From: Pogostemon cablin
Taxonomy: Eukaryota > Streptophyta > Magnoliopsida > Lamiales > Lamiaceae
NCBI GenBank assembly: GCA_023678885.1
Contig: CM043013.1
Span: 15,532,791-15,596,790, forward strand
DNA: 64,000 nt
Direction: 5' to 3'
A program made the position numbers and the translations under genes. Each line of letters starts with the position of its first letter. Position 1 is the first letter of the stretch. Positions 12,262-25,897 of this stretch are shown here, piece by piece. Under the pieces are notes generated by a model. It was not told the DNA's origin. It was given only the letters and a program-made list of their open reading frames with translations, and did no database searches.

Positions 12262-14600
12262 TATATTTTCCTTTAAATTTTTGTTTAATAGATAATAAAT
12301 TTAATAACCTACACATGTAAAAAAATTCGATATGATTGGATTTAGAAAAAGTGATAAAAAAATTATATAAGCTTCTAACTTGTTTTATTATATTGTTGAG
12401 TGCTTTGCAACAGTGTTGTCAAAATCATACTGGTCGATTCAATTGATTGAACTGTAAACCTGTGCCTGAACCGATCCGGAACAACCAAAAAATTGATTTT
12501 ACAATCGAACTGAAAAGAATTAATTTGAACTGGCCAGAACCGAAAAATCAATAAACCCGATTAACTAGAAAATCACTGATTTTGTGTTTAAATCTGCATC
12601 GAATTCCAAACAAAGCAAATATATTATGTTCTCTCACTAAATTAATTGAAATCTTTGCAATGAAAAAAATGAAGAATTTTCAAAAGAACACTTGTAAAAC
12701 ATACAGATCCAATAGATCAAAGTAAATAAAAATTTGAGAAGGTGAAAACCCTCCCAAAAGTCGAAGGAAAACACCAAGCACCGCCTGCACAGACCGTGAA
12801 ATATGTGCTGCTCCGACGAGGAATACACTACAAGTTGACCTACGGCTACTTTTTCGCCGTCTACGCTGTTCCCACCAATGAAAGAAATAGAAAATAGAAA
12901 TAGAAATTCTGCAAATGTGAGAGAACGACTTCTTGAGAGGAACAACGGCTCTAAGGGCAACCCCAATGGGCAATATGACTCAAATCACCAAATACCCAAA
13001 TTTTTGGTGATTTGGGTCATATCTCCTCCAATGATTTTTACCCAAAATTTGGTGCAAAAGGGAATATTCTATAAAATCTTATTAAAAATATTATTTTATT
13101 AAATTTAAATAATTATAATATTCTAAATTGATTATTTATCCCTCTAATTTTAAATTATTAATTAAATAAGTAATATATTTCTATTTCGATACCAACAAAA
13201 TATTATTGTGCAAAGAATGAGTTTAAACCAGTCAATGAATCAAGATAAAATTTACGGGGATTACTTTCCCACTGATCTTGGTGGTTCGGGGAGTGATTTA
13301 CCCCCATTTTAATTGTGAGAATAAAAATTATGTTGCTTTATTTTTTAAGTATTTGTATTTGTGTTTGTGTTTGTATTTGTATTTTTATTTTTCGTAGTGT
13401 TTAAGTTTTAGGATATTTATTTATATGTCTAGTGTCTAATGTATTTGTATGTCTATCTTTTTTAATGTTCAATGTAATTTTTTTAATGTAATATGTAATT
13501 TTAATTGTGAAAGAAGTAATTTTTTAAATTATTTTAATGACACATAATTTATTATATATTAATTATATAAAATATAAAAACATAAATATATATTTAACAA
13601 TTAAAAATAATTATTGAGAGTGGTTAAAAATATATAAATATAATTATATTTAAATTGAGCATTAAAAATAATTGTAAAAGAAAAAAAATATTTGGGTAAC
13701 AAATTTGGATAACACCCAAATTTACCCAAATTTGGGTCACAAAACCCTTTTACTCAAATTTTTTGGTTCCGAGTATATTAATTTCTAGAGGTTTTACTGT
13801 ACATACCACACTAAAGTCCACCCACCTATAACCCATCAAATTTAATTTTAAAAGAACTGATTTTTATGAAATCTAGATTAATGTCGTTAATGAATTCAGG
13901 TTATTCTGCAATACACCTGATACACCGGTGCACCTGCAGATTTATAAGGTAAAGTGAAAGATGTAGGGGGTGATTATCAAAATTATTTTAGTTATTTTAT
14001 TTTATTGTGTGGTGATAATTAAATAAATAATTGATCTAACGATGGAGATTATCTGGGTGCACTGGTGTGCACCGAAATTAGACTTATTCTGGGTTATTCA
14101 TTTCGATAACACATTCCATAAATTTATTTTAGATCCTTTAATAAAATTTATATGATAAATCAAAACGAGTTTTGGTTCACATGGGCCAATCCACACCATT
14201 CCAACAATGACTCAACCTACACACGTCAGTCCGATCCACTCTAACCCACAAATTGATGAATCGTTGCTTAATCCAACCCGCCAACTCAGTTTAAATCCTT
14301 TAGCTCATGGTAGTAACACATACCAAGTTTATTTTATTATCATCGTTTATATACAATATACGATCTCAAAATACGTCCGGCCGCTCATATTGAAATATGA
14401 GTTATCTCTTGTAAATCGGATTTACATCATAAACCTTTGTAAATCTTGTAATCTCCCTAAATTTAAACATCCTAGCAATACATAGGGAAAATAAGATTGA
14501 AAGTAAGACCACAGGGTTTACACCATGAACCCAGTTTATACAAGTGTTTGTGTTGAAATATATAGTCACGTTCCTTCAAATCATCTTCCAAATTCGAAAT
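12262..14600. other. Intergenic DNA with possible non-autonomous elements
   Basis: No convincing gene. About 12950-13780 is bounded by CCCAAATTTGGGT-type words in inverted order and may be a non-autonomous DNA element. About 13915-14075 is bounded by ACCGGTGCACC and GGTGCACTGGTGTGCACC, a likely small foldback element. Ends and target duplications could not be fixed. Confidence 0.35.
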
Positions 14601-14906
14601 GTTTTCATTAACAAGGACATGAGTTTTTTACCAACCACACCCGGAAGAGAGGGAGAGGGAAACACAAAGAAGACATGATGCTGCTACTTAGAAACAAAGG
14701 GAAATATAATGTAGCCACTGGCCAACGAAGGAAGTTATTTTATTACTCAAAAGACCCTAGAAAGAAGATTGCCAGACAATATCTTATTCACAACTGCATA
14801 TATGCCGAGAATGTGCAAGATTTCAAGATTAACCCAAATATCACATTCTGGAATTAGGACTCTGCTATGACCCTGGAGATTCGAGATAAGTGCAGTGGCC
14901 AGCAAA

Positions 14907-17900
14907 TCAGAAGTTATTTTCAGATCGGCATGTCCGGAAAACTTCACCCCGCATAACATCTATAGGCATGTGCTCATGTGTATACTTCTCAGGACCTGCA
15001 TACATGCCCGTCTTTTCCAGAAGGCGAAGCCCTTCTTCTCTACCATATCTTGAGGAGTATAGATTGAGGTATTCAATGTCCTAGTGCAACACCAAGAAAT
15101 TAAGTACCAAGTGAACATAGATAGAATTACAAAATAAAATGAATGAATCTCTTGTTGCTCTCAAACAGATTGACACAATCTATTGCATGCACACAGGTTC
15201 TTACAAGGAATAAAATAGCTAGATAAGATATGCGATGAGAAAATTACAATTTACAAGGTTTATAAACCTAAAAGTTTCACCAAGAATTGAACTTCAGCAA
15301 CTCACAATACACAGATGTGAACAGTAAAGGTAATTCTCACCAACATGAAACTGTTAAACTTAAAACATTGCATCAAATTATTTTTAAAAATAAAAACTAC
15401 CTGCAAACCACTTAAGAGCCTCTCTAGTCGCAAAGAAGCAACAGGTTCTGAAGAAGACGAGAACACCTCTCCAGGGTAAAATAAGACTCCATCACCTGGA
15501 GGGAGGCCACGCCTAAATCTAATCTGGAAAAGAAATAGCCATTTGTCAGAGATCTGACAAATGATTTTAGAAGGCGATCTTAATGTAAATATGTGACCTC
15601 AGCACTAGGAACTGTTGCCTTCTCATAGCAATTAGCACCCCAGTAGAGAAAGCCTGTTCCGCCTTCTTTCCATACACGCCACATTACTGCACGGTGCTGT
15701 GTGCCTCGCATCCCCAGGTGCCAATTAGGATGAGGATCTGATGGTCCCATGCAGACGTACGTCCACCACTCCTATATAAAAGTGTCAATCAGCAAAGGAC
15801 AATAGAACATTGCCAAATTTATAGGATTGAAGATAAATAATAACCAATATCCAGATATTCAATTCAAAATAATGACCAATGTAGAATGAATATTTACACA
15901 ATTGCTGTAAACAGAACCCTTGATCAACGTGAATAAGGATTTGATGGTCTACTATTGCTCTGATAAAAAAAAAAGGGGCCGCTTGGTTGGATGTAGTAGA
16001 GGAGGGTAATGGTAATTAAGAAGTATTTATATCCATTGATGATGCTTGGTTAATGAAAAATGATTTCCAATTAGTTAATCACTCCTTACTTTCATTAACT
16101 ACTCCCCATCAATGACATTCATCAATCAAACTCATTAACCATTCAATGATTCCTATTGCCATTACCATTGTAGAATTTATACCAAGCATCTCACTCTCAT
16201 GCAGAAGTTGAAAGGTATGCACAATTGTATTAATTAATTTCATTTGAGGACAGTTGAGTAAGTTACTTTTAGGCATCCATACAATTGATCTATATTATCA
16301 TCCCTTCATAATTTTTCACTCAGATATTTCAATCAATAATTCATAAGAAATACATGCATGCAAAAATTATGGATGTACATAATTGTCAGTATTTTAAATT
16401 CATGTCATTTATGTGTGCTGGAATTTCATTAAAGATGTCTAGAATTTGCACATACAAAGTCCGTGTCTCAACGATAGGTGGTTTCATTTAATTTGTTACG
16501 GGATGAGAGACATGATCCTCACTAAGTTACTTTTAGGCATCCATACAATTGATCTATATTATCATCCCTTCATAATTTTTCACTCAGATATTTCAATCAA
16601 TAATTCATAAGAAATACATGCATGCAAAAATTATGGATGTACATAATTGTCAGTATTTTAAATTCATGTAATTTATGTGTGCTGGAATTTCATTAAAGAT
16701 GTCTAGAATTTGCACATACAAAGTCCGTGTCTCAACGATAGGTGGTTTCATTTAATTTGTTACGGGATGAGAGACATGATCCTCACTAGGGTTTCCAGTG
16801 GACGCTAAGAGTGTGAACCATAAGAAGAACATTGCGGCCATCTTTTTGTATCGATCATTTAGTTGATTAATTTAACTAATAACAAAAAGGTTTCATTAGA
16901 TTATATGAATACTTTTATATATTCCATCACGTAAACCTTTTTCCGCTCTTTTATACTCTTCTGTATAATAATGATTCATACTCTAAATAATCCCATATCA
17001 TAATTTATTGAATCATATATTAATCATCGTAATCATACTCTATGAATCAAACATCATACTTCGGACTTGTATGATTGTTTTGGGTTTATGTGGAGTTTGA
17101 AAACTAATTGAATAGTGATGTATGTATGTTTTGGATTTTGTAGGGTAAGTTTTAACTTTATTTCAAAGCAATATGTAAGAAGATATTAATTGATTTAAGA
17201 AAAGAGATGAAAGATAAAGAGTGAAAAATTATTAATTGAGAAGGTAGAATGTATGGAAGGTAGGTGTGTTAAGGAATATAGGATTTGAAGGTATATATAG
17301 GCATGGTTTTTAAAACCTAGGTGTGAATTTTGAAAACCAGAACCTGATTTTCAAATAAAAAAAGCATTGTTTAATAAATAACAAATAATACTCCAATGGA
17401 AAATTAACTATAAAAATATGCACACTTTTGATTAAGACATATTATACTTTAACTATAGAATATACATACTTTAATTTTTATACCGTACCCATTTTAAGAT
17501 CTCATTTTAATAAATCACACATCATGCTTTAATGAAAACTTTAGTGAATCATACATTAATATCATATGAATCATACTATAACCACCTTTAAATCATATTT
17601 TAATGAATCATAATCTAGTGAATCATATATTTTTAATTACCTAAGCATCATACTTAAGCTATCTAAAAATCATACTTAATAGTTGAACAAAACATGAATC
17701 TATTAATCTATCTGTCTCCAATAGACATTGTCACTAGAGACTCTGTCCACCTACAAAAAGGATCCACATCACCAAGAAGTCAAATCAATTACAAAATCAA
17801 ACTATCAAAGTCTTTGGCAGAATTTCAATTAAATATTCCCGTAACTCATATGACAGTTCATCCAACTATATATTATATTTATTGTACACATATGATGCAT

Positions 17901-18795
17901 ACCTATCAACCCATTTATTTTATTTTATTGTACACCTATAATATTTAGTAAAGCTGTTATATGGCGCAAATTCCTTAAACATGTTATTTAAAATTAGTCT
18001 CTGTATAATTTCAGTATGTCTGCATCAGGTTTTTTTTTTTTTTTCTATTCACGTACTAAAAATTTTACTTTACTTCTATAATATATAATATACTATATGA
18101 AGTTTAGTCAAGATACATTTAAAATGAATAGAAAACAATAATATGCAACCCATGTTTTATTGAATACATTTAATACATGAAAACCATCTTTTTCCTTTAT
18201 ATATTCTTTTTATAAAAAACACACTTTAATATCCTAAAATACCCCTTAAAAATACAATTATACACATCACGTCAAAAAAAACAATTGATTTCTCCACTTT
18301 CCAATTAGCTTAGGCTTGAAGAACACAGTTATACTTATACGCTTGGCCGTACTGAACGGAATTGATGACGTTCACTGAGATAACCCGAGCACATGGTGTC
18401 TCTTATTTTCTTTGCATTTAATCTCCTAACTTCCTAGATATTAATTTGAAGAGTTTTATTTCCTTTGAAACTACTCATTAGGATTAATGATACTTAAAAC
18501 CTAACTAATTCGATGATCATATAAATCAAAACTTGGTCCTCAAAAGAGTTAAGAAGATAATGACTATATATTTATTTATTTATAATTTAATCTAACTTGG
18601 TTATTAGTCCTCAATAGTACCTTATATTGTTCTTATGTTTTGCCTACATTAAAGTCGAAACAGTTATTTCGCTAATTTAATATTAATCATGCCCATTAAA
18701 AGTTGTTAATACTTACTAGTATTATTCCCCGTGCATTGCATGGGAAAATACATAATTTTAAATTAATAATATAATTTTTTAAATTTAAATAAGTA

Positions 18796-18826
<31 letters not shown>

Positions 18827-21800
18827 AAAATAAAATATAGATATATGCATGTTTTTCATTAAATATGATAATAACTGATAATATATTAAGTTAATTAATA
18901 ATTAAATAATTTTATTAATGCAAATTATTTTCGGAAAATATAACATGTATATTGGATTTTATTCTTTTAAATGATATATTATAATATTATGCATCGTGCA
19001 TTACATGAGAAAGACATCAATTTTTAAATTGAATTAATATAAATTTTTTAATTTACATGAATAAAAGAAAATTTTAAAATAAAATATAAATATAAATATA
19101 TGCATACCGATTAATAAACCATAATGTACAGGAACACATAAAAAGATATTTATAATGAATTGTTATGTATTTTTATACTACAGTAATTAAATTATTAATT
19201 ATAGTTAATTTAATAAAGAAATAAAATAAATAATATTCATAGAATTCATATTTATGATAATTGCACGATTAACGCTATAAATAATTAATACACATTAAAG
19301 TTTTAATATTATTTAAGTCTAACATAAATGTGGCATGTTATCTAATTAAACTCTTATTATTTTGACACAGATAAATTATGTTTGGAGGCGCCGTAGACAT
19401 CCAAACTCCATATTAATTTGACACATAGGACAAACAATTCTAGAGATGACACGTGGCGTAGAAAAACTCCATATTAGTATATTTAAGATTTGAACTTGAC
19501 TACAGAGAATTTGAGACGTTCCAGTAGTACTGGAAAGATTCTTTATTTTAATAAAAACACTAGATCAAAGGTAGTATTTATAATTTCTCATTGCATCAAT
19601 TTGAGTGTAAATTAGCACGGCGTCATTTTGATCTTTTGTGACACGTGAAGTATCAAATACGAGAGTTAGTATCATTGTTCCCCTCCACCAAGAATCATCT
19701 CCCCTTATATGGGCAACAAATACATTCTTCACTCTTTCTATTTTCACAAGCAAATAGGGTAACATATTTCTGTATATTCAAAATCTTTCCAAACTTACCA
19801 AGTATGCATAGTGGAACCAACTTGTCTGTCTCGAGAAAGCAAGGGAGAATTTATTAGGTTGCACATTCCCCTCTTAAAATGTTTCTATCACTACATAAAG
19901 TTTTTCTATTGAGGTCAAAGGAGGTTTGAAACTCAAGTAGCACAATGTTTCTAATATCAAGCCGGTGACGGGAATCAAAACTATATCTAAGAGTTTTTCT
20001 ATTGAGGTCAAAGGAGGTTTGAAACTCAAGTAGCACAATGTTTCTAATATCAAGCCGGTGACGGGAGTCAAAACTATATCTAAGCAATAGCATTATAACA
20101 TTCACGCGAGAAAAATAAACATATAAAATGGAGGATGAAAATACATTACCTCACCCTTTTCAGGGTGTATTTCTGTTATGATATCCTTTGCCAAATCTTC
20201 ACGGTTTCCAATAACCCATTCACTACAAGGAGAAAAGATATATCTGTTGGTTCGGCAGAACTTTTACTATCATGGGAAAATAACTTCATATGAACGGTTA
20301 CAATTTAGTTGCAGTTACACACACTAAGAGCTAAAACAAATAAATTATGACCTTGAAGAGAGAAGTTGATCTCATACCTTGTGCAATATATTTGGTTATG
20401 AGGGCGAAGAAACTCTGGAACTTTAAGAAAAGACTCAAAGTTATTAGAAGCCAAGGGTGCATCACTAGGACCTGTATTAAGTTAGAAACCCAACTGAGTA
20501 CATCTTTGTGCAGCGTGACAGTTGGTGTCAAACAGTTTAACTCATGTATTAAAATTAGAAATAACAAAGGCTTGGTTGCTGGAAGATTATACAAATTTCT
20601 GATATCTCAACCTATCATCGTTTAAGTTCATTGAGCAATCGAAGGGTCATTCACAATCGTAATTGATACATATGATTGAAGAAAAGATTAAGACTTTGTG
20701 CATTTCCAGAGAAAATATCAGGCTAACATGGCATGTGCCATCTTAATCTCTCCATAAAAAGGATACAATCATCCTAGTCAATCCATGTACAAACAAAGCG
20801 CAAATCACATGGGGAATCAAACGATAGCAAGTATCAAATGTAGAGAAAATTAAATAAATTGATCTTGTCTCTTGTCAACTCGGTTCACCATGCACCCTGA
20901 TTTTACAGAAATTACTCTCAAGTACACGAAAAATTACTCTTTAGAATGATGAACTATTACTCTTCAGAATGAAAATTATTACTCATCTCAACAAGAAAAT
21001 AAAAAATCACAACATATCAGAATTTGACTAGAAGTAATATTTTGCATTCGGAAGAGTAATAGTTCATCACTTCAAAGAGTAATTTTTCATATATTAAAGA
21101 GAAAATCACGGTGCATGGTGAACAAGGTGCAAGGAATAATTAGCCAAATAAATTTATTTTATATTAATATGACTGCTACTTCTTGACTAATATTGACATA
21201 TAAGCAAAAGGTAATCCCTACACTGAATGTTTGGTTTAATCATCATTTTTCTAAAGGTTTTTACAATACCCAAACTCACTCTAATCTATTTATGTTCCTT
21301 AAGACAAAAAGTAAACTTACATTTGTTAATTAGTTTTAGCAGAAGTAATGGACTATTGTCTAAATGTTCAAATTTTTTCATGAATGACCATTATTATGGG
21401 TGTTAAAAAAGCATTTAAGGGCACAATCCTAAGTGTGTCAAGAATTTCTCTCCCATAATTATGAACATAACTGAGCCCTTCAAAATCAGATCCAGTAATT
21501 TGTTCTCGTTTTCTAGGTATAGAAATGTTTTATGTAATTCTCATGTACTGGCTCTAGTAATATTCAGTAGGGGCATGATGAAATGTTCAGGAAATCATAA
21601 CCTCAGATCAGTCCCTATAGAAAGAAAGTAGATTCATCTAATACCTATTACTTACGAGTAAACAGATATTGGCAGGTGGGTATATAAGTTAGGAAATGAT
21701 TTTAAACAATTTTTTCTTTGATTTAGATCAGAAACAAGACCAAGTCCAAGCATGAAGTTATTATGATAAACAGGCATTACAGAACTATGTCAACACTAGT

Positions 21801-23543
21801 TTGCTCGGATACCTTTTCATTTCTCAGTAGATTAACAAAATCAAGTTTAAAAAATCAACACAAGAAGAGGATAAATCATAAAACATTTTTATCAAGTTAT
21901 AAGAGTCTATAATAGGCTAAATTACTTACCACAATAATAAGTAGTCATAATTCGGGCATCAGGTGCATAAGCATGAACCTCACTCGCCATGTTACGAATA
22001 CCCTCATAATGTTCAAGGTTCAATGGCTGGAGGTGACGTGCATAAAGCCAAAAAGGAAAGTTCATAAGTAAATAACTCTTAAATAAATTTTCTGATTTAA
22101 GAAATTAACACGGAATTTCATAGTTTATGCTTCAAAAGAAGGACTTGGCATTGAACATTTGCAGAATAATTATTCATTAGGAAGAAGTTGAAATGCTAAG
22201 GTAGGATAGTGCATCCAGCAGTTCACTTATACATGTAATCAACCTTGTAGATAATTCTAAGTTTATTAAGAACTGATCAAGGAAGAGCTTATAACAGTTT
22301 CTTCAGTGTCTCAAATTACTTCCAATTGAAACAAGATAGCTCATTATCTCACATTGCCTTCAGTTCTTATTCAGATGCATTAATTAGAAATCTCCAATAT
22401 AATGTTTTTCAAGTAAAATATGCATATTAGACCATCAAATTCAGAAAAAACACCAAAATAGGGTCCACAACAAAAGCCGAAGATACTCAGCTGAGTTAAC
22501 AAGTTTTCCTCTCTAGTTCGCACCTCATCCCATAAATAGAAGTAGGCCTTTCTCCAATGATTCTTTGTTCGTAATATCTCCACTTCTCTTTGCAGAAATT
22601 CCTTTGCTGTATTGCCACTAACTCACATTAACAGGCAAATAGGAAATAATCAAATAAAGCAAAAAAAAAAAAAAAAAGAGCAAGATAGTATGAGCTAAGG
22701 AGGCTCATGTATACCAGGAGACTACTGGTGAATATGGTACAGCATATGCTGCCAGCCTGGGGTCAGAAAAGTACTCATCCGACTTTGGATGATCAGCTGC
22801 ACAAATGAATGAATGGACAAAGTAAGCCAAAGTCAAAGAAGTATGATTACAGGAAAATTCTAAATTTCATAACGATGGATAAGTCCATGCTTTCGAGCCA
22901 AATGAAGGGTGACAAAGTAGAATAGTACCTGCTGAATTTTCTTTAAAATATTTTCAAATAATGTGCAATGCACAAGCTACAAATTAAATTACATTACTGT
23001 ACTTCTAGAATTGAATTATCACCTCAACATCTAAAATCTGTACCTGGCCATGGACAGGTGTAAGTCAGAACTTGCATACTTTCACGCCACCTGCAAAAGT
23101 ATGGACTGATCTTATACTGAAGCAGCCACTTAAAATGATAATCCAGTGCCGCATACCACTGGGTACTTCCATGTTCAACACCAAATCTGTCTTCAATCAC
23201 TGTATCAGATATCTTTTTTTTCATTAAGGAAGTTTATCCTTGTCTATGTTTCACTTACATTAGCAACAAGGACAAAGCAATCACCCTACATAGACCATTT
23301 AAGAAAAGTTTTCTGGAATAAGACACGCTAGCCCAAACATTTAAGAATAATTTCTTTCATCTTGACTACGAATCTAAGCATTTTAAAGAGAAATTGACCA
23401 AATCAATCAGAAATATTAGCATTATACTCATCATATAGTTTATAAGCATTGTTCAACAAAATACAGAAGCAAAATAAGGGCTTATGTGCATAATATAATT
23501 TGTCAGAGCTGTCCAACAGATGCCAGAACCACATGAAAATTAA

Positions 23544-23574
<31 letters not shown>

Positions 23575-25885
23575 CATTGTAAACCATTCAAACTCTGAGG
23601 TTATATTGGTAAAAGAAGAGTAACCAGAAAACAAAGTTCAGGAAACTACTGCAGGATACACCTATAACAGCTGGAAGAGAAGGCGTAACTGGAAGAATGA
23701 AATCCCAGACTATTAAAGTTAGCTTCACACGAACTGAAAGATTCGACATTGCATCCTCCTCCATCATGTCTACTGACCCATTATCCATGTCGAGGTCTGA
23801 AAATGATGGCAATTGAAGCACTCTTCTCAAACATGAAGATGCAGATTTCACTCTCTCCACCTAAAACAATTAAACGAATATGATATATAAGAGCTCAAGG
23901 GATCATCTGGTTCACTTTCAATAGAAACTCAAGGATGAATTGACATAATGACCGAACAACTCACCACTTCATCAAAGGGTTTTCCATCGATGGGCTCCAT
24001 AAAATCAAGACAGTTCCTTATTTCTTGGTAAAGATAATTTCTCTCAGGCTTACCCAGGGATTGGGCAATAGATCTGTGATAAGTCAGAATTAATAAACGG
24101 ACAAGCATATAAATCAGTTATACAAATATCTTTGAATCATAAGAAAACACTACGTAAATTTTACAGCTTAACATTTAACTGAAATTAATGGATGAAATAA
24201 CTTGAATTATTACTCTGTGTCAGCTCTGGTAGCTGTAATTATGAACTCTCCCTCATAATGACCAGGGGACTGTGTGTCCGGGATATCAATTGATACCCAA
24301 ATTGAGGTCGTGTCTCTGTAATATAACAATAATCATTTGGGGATTATATATAAAGTTCGAACTTCAGGAGAGATATTTTGAGAAATGCATGTTATGAGAA
24401 AGAAGACATAACTACCCAGGAAGAAGGGTCAGTTTGGAAAGGGGCGCCGCAAGAGGCACAAGAGCATCTGGAATGCCTAAAATTGGCACTACACGCCTCA
24501 CCTTCAATGATTCACCAACAACCAATCTGTGCATATCCATAAAGGTTTATTTAATCAGTTCAATATGAGAAACAATGAAAAAGGAAAGAGGATTATTTAA
24601 GAGACAAACCTATCACCAGAAGAAGAGCACAGGTCAGTACATAGCATCTGCACAGTTCCAGCAACACTAGACCCAGCCCAGGAAATTTTTGGACGTATAG
24701 CCACCTGGAAACTCTCCCTCTCATTTCTTGCTGCTAAAAGAGATATCTTCAAGGGAACATTTGTCAGAAAGAACAACAAAATTTACATTATGGATAGCAT
24801 ATGACAATTCAAAGTTGTCCTTGAAATGCTTCATATGTAGAACAAGGTCAGTAATGAGTTGAAAATACACAAAAGCAATGTGTCCAAAAACGACATATCT
24901 AATATGGAACTAACATGACCAACCCAAACAGAAGTGAAATCATAAACTAGTAAAAGTGTGTAACTTGAAATGTCGGCAAAACCTAAAGAATTGCTTCAAC
25001 ATAGTTGATGCACACTATATGTATTCTCAATCTATTAACCTACATTAGATCCTCCACAATCTATACATCCATATTAGATATAACCAAATATAACAAGCAG
25101 GAGCAATGTATACTATCACAAGCTCAGTACTAGAAAATAGAGTTTGACCAAACTTACAGGCTCCAATGCACGAGGCATGTCCTGTGGCCCAACATTTGAT
25201 GTGCTTGGCATGCACCAGACATGCACTAACTCTGATGAATGCACTTTAAGGGGATCAATCGAACCCCCCAATAAGTTTGGATCTTGTATTCCACTTTCAC
25301 TCCATCCATACGCTGTCCCACCTCCTGCAACACCCTCAACTGGTGGTACCATCACTACTGGATTGCTCCCTGGAAAAACCACAAAAGGCACTTACATCAG
25401 CTCCCTTTATAAAAAATCACAGATTAAATTCTAACTAGAAGAAGGAAGAACTGCAATGGCATTGCTCATTCAGTCACGAACATATTAAAAACATCAAATC
25501 TCCAATTTTTACATTAAAAAAGTTGATGCATATTCATCAGTCAATTTCAACTTAGAATCTTAGAATCTCCACAAATAGAAAAAAGAAAACCGTCATTTTC
25601 TTTGTGGTACTCTCCACTCAACAATTCAACTGAAGAATGGGATAAATTTCAGAATCATCAAACTGAAAATTAAATAACTTTACATAAGATTTTTTTAAAA
25701 ACAGAAAAGAATTAAAATAACCACAACCAAGATTAGACAAAATGACAGAATCTAACAATCCACACGCACATAACTGAGAGTAACAAACAAGTAAGAATAT
25801 GTAAATAAATTCCACAACTGCGTTTAACATTAATGATAAATTACAGAAAAAATTATGCAGTACATCACTAACCGGAGTTGTTCAT
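14907..25885 (-). CDS. GH123-like DUF4091 protein, 16 coding exons, 654 aa
   Basis: Predicted glycoside-hydrolase-like protein with a C-terminal DUF4091/GH123 region; the substrate in plants is not known to me. Coding exons, 5' to 3', are 25885-25873, 25369-25158, 24746-24610, 24526-24416, 24315-24214, 24073-23965, 23860-23660, 23212-23044, 22796-22715, 22617-22524, 22026-21930, 20471-20378, 20222-20150, 15771-15598, 15523-15401 and 15080-14907. They total 1965 bp, all introns are GT-AG and all phases agree. Start MNNSGSNPVV; stop TGA at 14909-14907. Visible motifs are LLAARNERES near residue 125, YLWDEPLN at 405-413 (Asp409-Glu410), EWWTYVCMGP near 500, and GDGVLFYPG with SLRLERL near 570-590. 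No signal peptide or membrane segment is obvious. Bacterial GH123 enzymes use an adjacent Asp-Glu pair for substrate-assisted hydrolysis of N-acetylgalactosaminides; activity here is inference. The 4.4-kb intron between 15772 and 20149 is unusually long. Confidence 0.9.
15975..16192. mobile_element. Tourist-like MITE in the intron
   Basis: Begins GGGGCCGCTTGGTTGG and ends near ACCAAGCATCTC. Subterminal GGTAATGGTAATT and ATTGCCATTACCATT are also inverted. A related GGGGCCGCTTGGTACG end occurs at 25923, upstream of the gene's start codon. Confidence 0.5.
16261..16788. repeat. 264-bp tandem duplication
   Basis: Two head-to-tail copies, 16261-16524 and 16525-16788, starting AGTTACTTTTAGGCATCC and ending CATGATCCTCACTA-like. 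I see only one clear mismatch (CATGTCATTT versus CATGTAATTT), so the duplication is recent. Confidence 0.93.
18716..18744 (-). mobile_element. Helitron-like 3' terminus
   Basis: On the minus strand the hairpin CCCATGCAATGCACGGG is followed after about 8 nt by CTAG and then T, the layout of a Helitron 3' end inserted between A and T. A decayed second hairpin (GCATCGTGCATTACATG) lies near 18990. The 5' end was not found. Confidence 0.45.
19899..20084. repeat. 93-bp tandem duplication
   Basis: Two copies, 19899-19991 and 19992-20084, each starting AGTTTTTCTATTGAGG. They differ at one visible base (GGGAATC versus GGGAGTC). The array ends 65 bp from the exon at 20150. Confidence 0.93.
20883..21123. 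mobile_element. Foldback MITE in an intron
   Basis: The ends TTCACCATGCACCCTGATTTT and AAAATCACGGTGCATGGTGAA are inverted repeats with one mismatch over 21 positions. The inside is rich in ATTACTCTT words in both orientations. Target duplications are not clear. Confidence 0.6.
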
Positions 25886-25897
25886 TGCTACTACTCC
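25873..25897 (-). other. First coding exon with 12 nt of 5' UTR
   Basis: AG acceptor at 25899-25898 (TGATTCTCAG), 12 nt of leader, ATG at 25885, donor GTTAG after 25873. Only 13 coding bases lie in this exon. It implies that the 5' UTR is spliced. Confidence 0.65.

Larger units (their letters stand above)
15772..20149 (-). other. Long intron of the GH123-like gene, filled with repeats
   Basis: A 4378-bp GT-AG intron between codons Glu and Glu of a KGE-EWW junction. It holds a MITE, two tandem duplications, a Helitron-like end, a (TA)n run at about 18798-18822 and otherwise AT-rich DNA. No other gene is visible in it. Confidence 0.8.

Noticed and set aside
12412..12560. CAGTGTTGTCAAAATC start as a MITE
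   Set aside because: The start looks like a known MITE-type end, but no inverted partner or target duplication was found downstream.
12637..12966. 109-codon minus-strand frame as a membrane protein gene
   Set aside because: Hydrophobic translation of AT-rich DNA with no supporting exon structure or family; a second frame overlaps it equally.
19854..20105. Repeated-peptide ORF on the minus strand
   Set aside because: Open only because the 93-bp tandem unit is a multiple of three and lacks stops; it is intronic and has no start context or homology.
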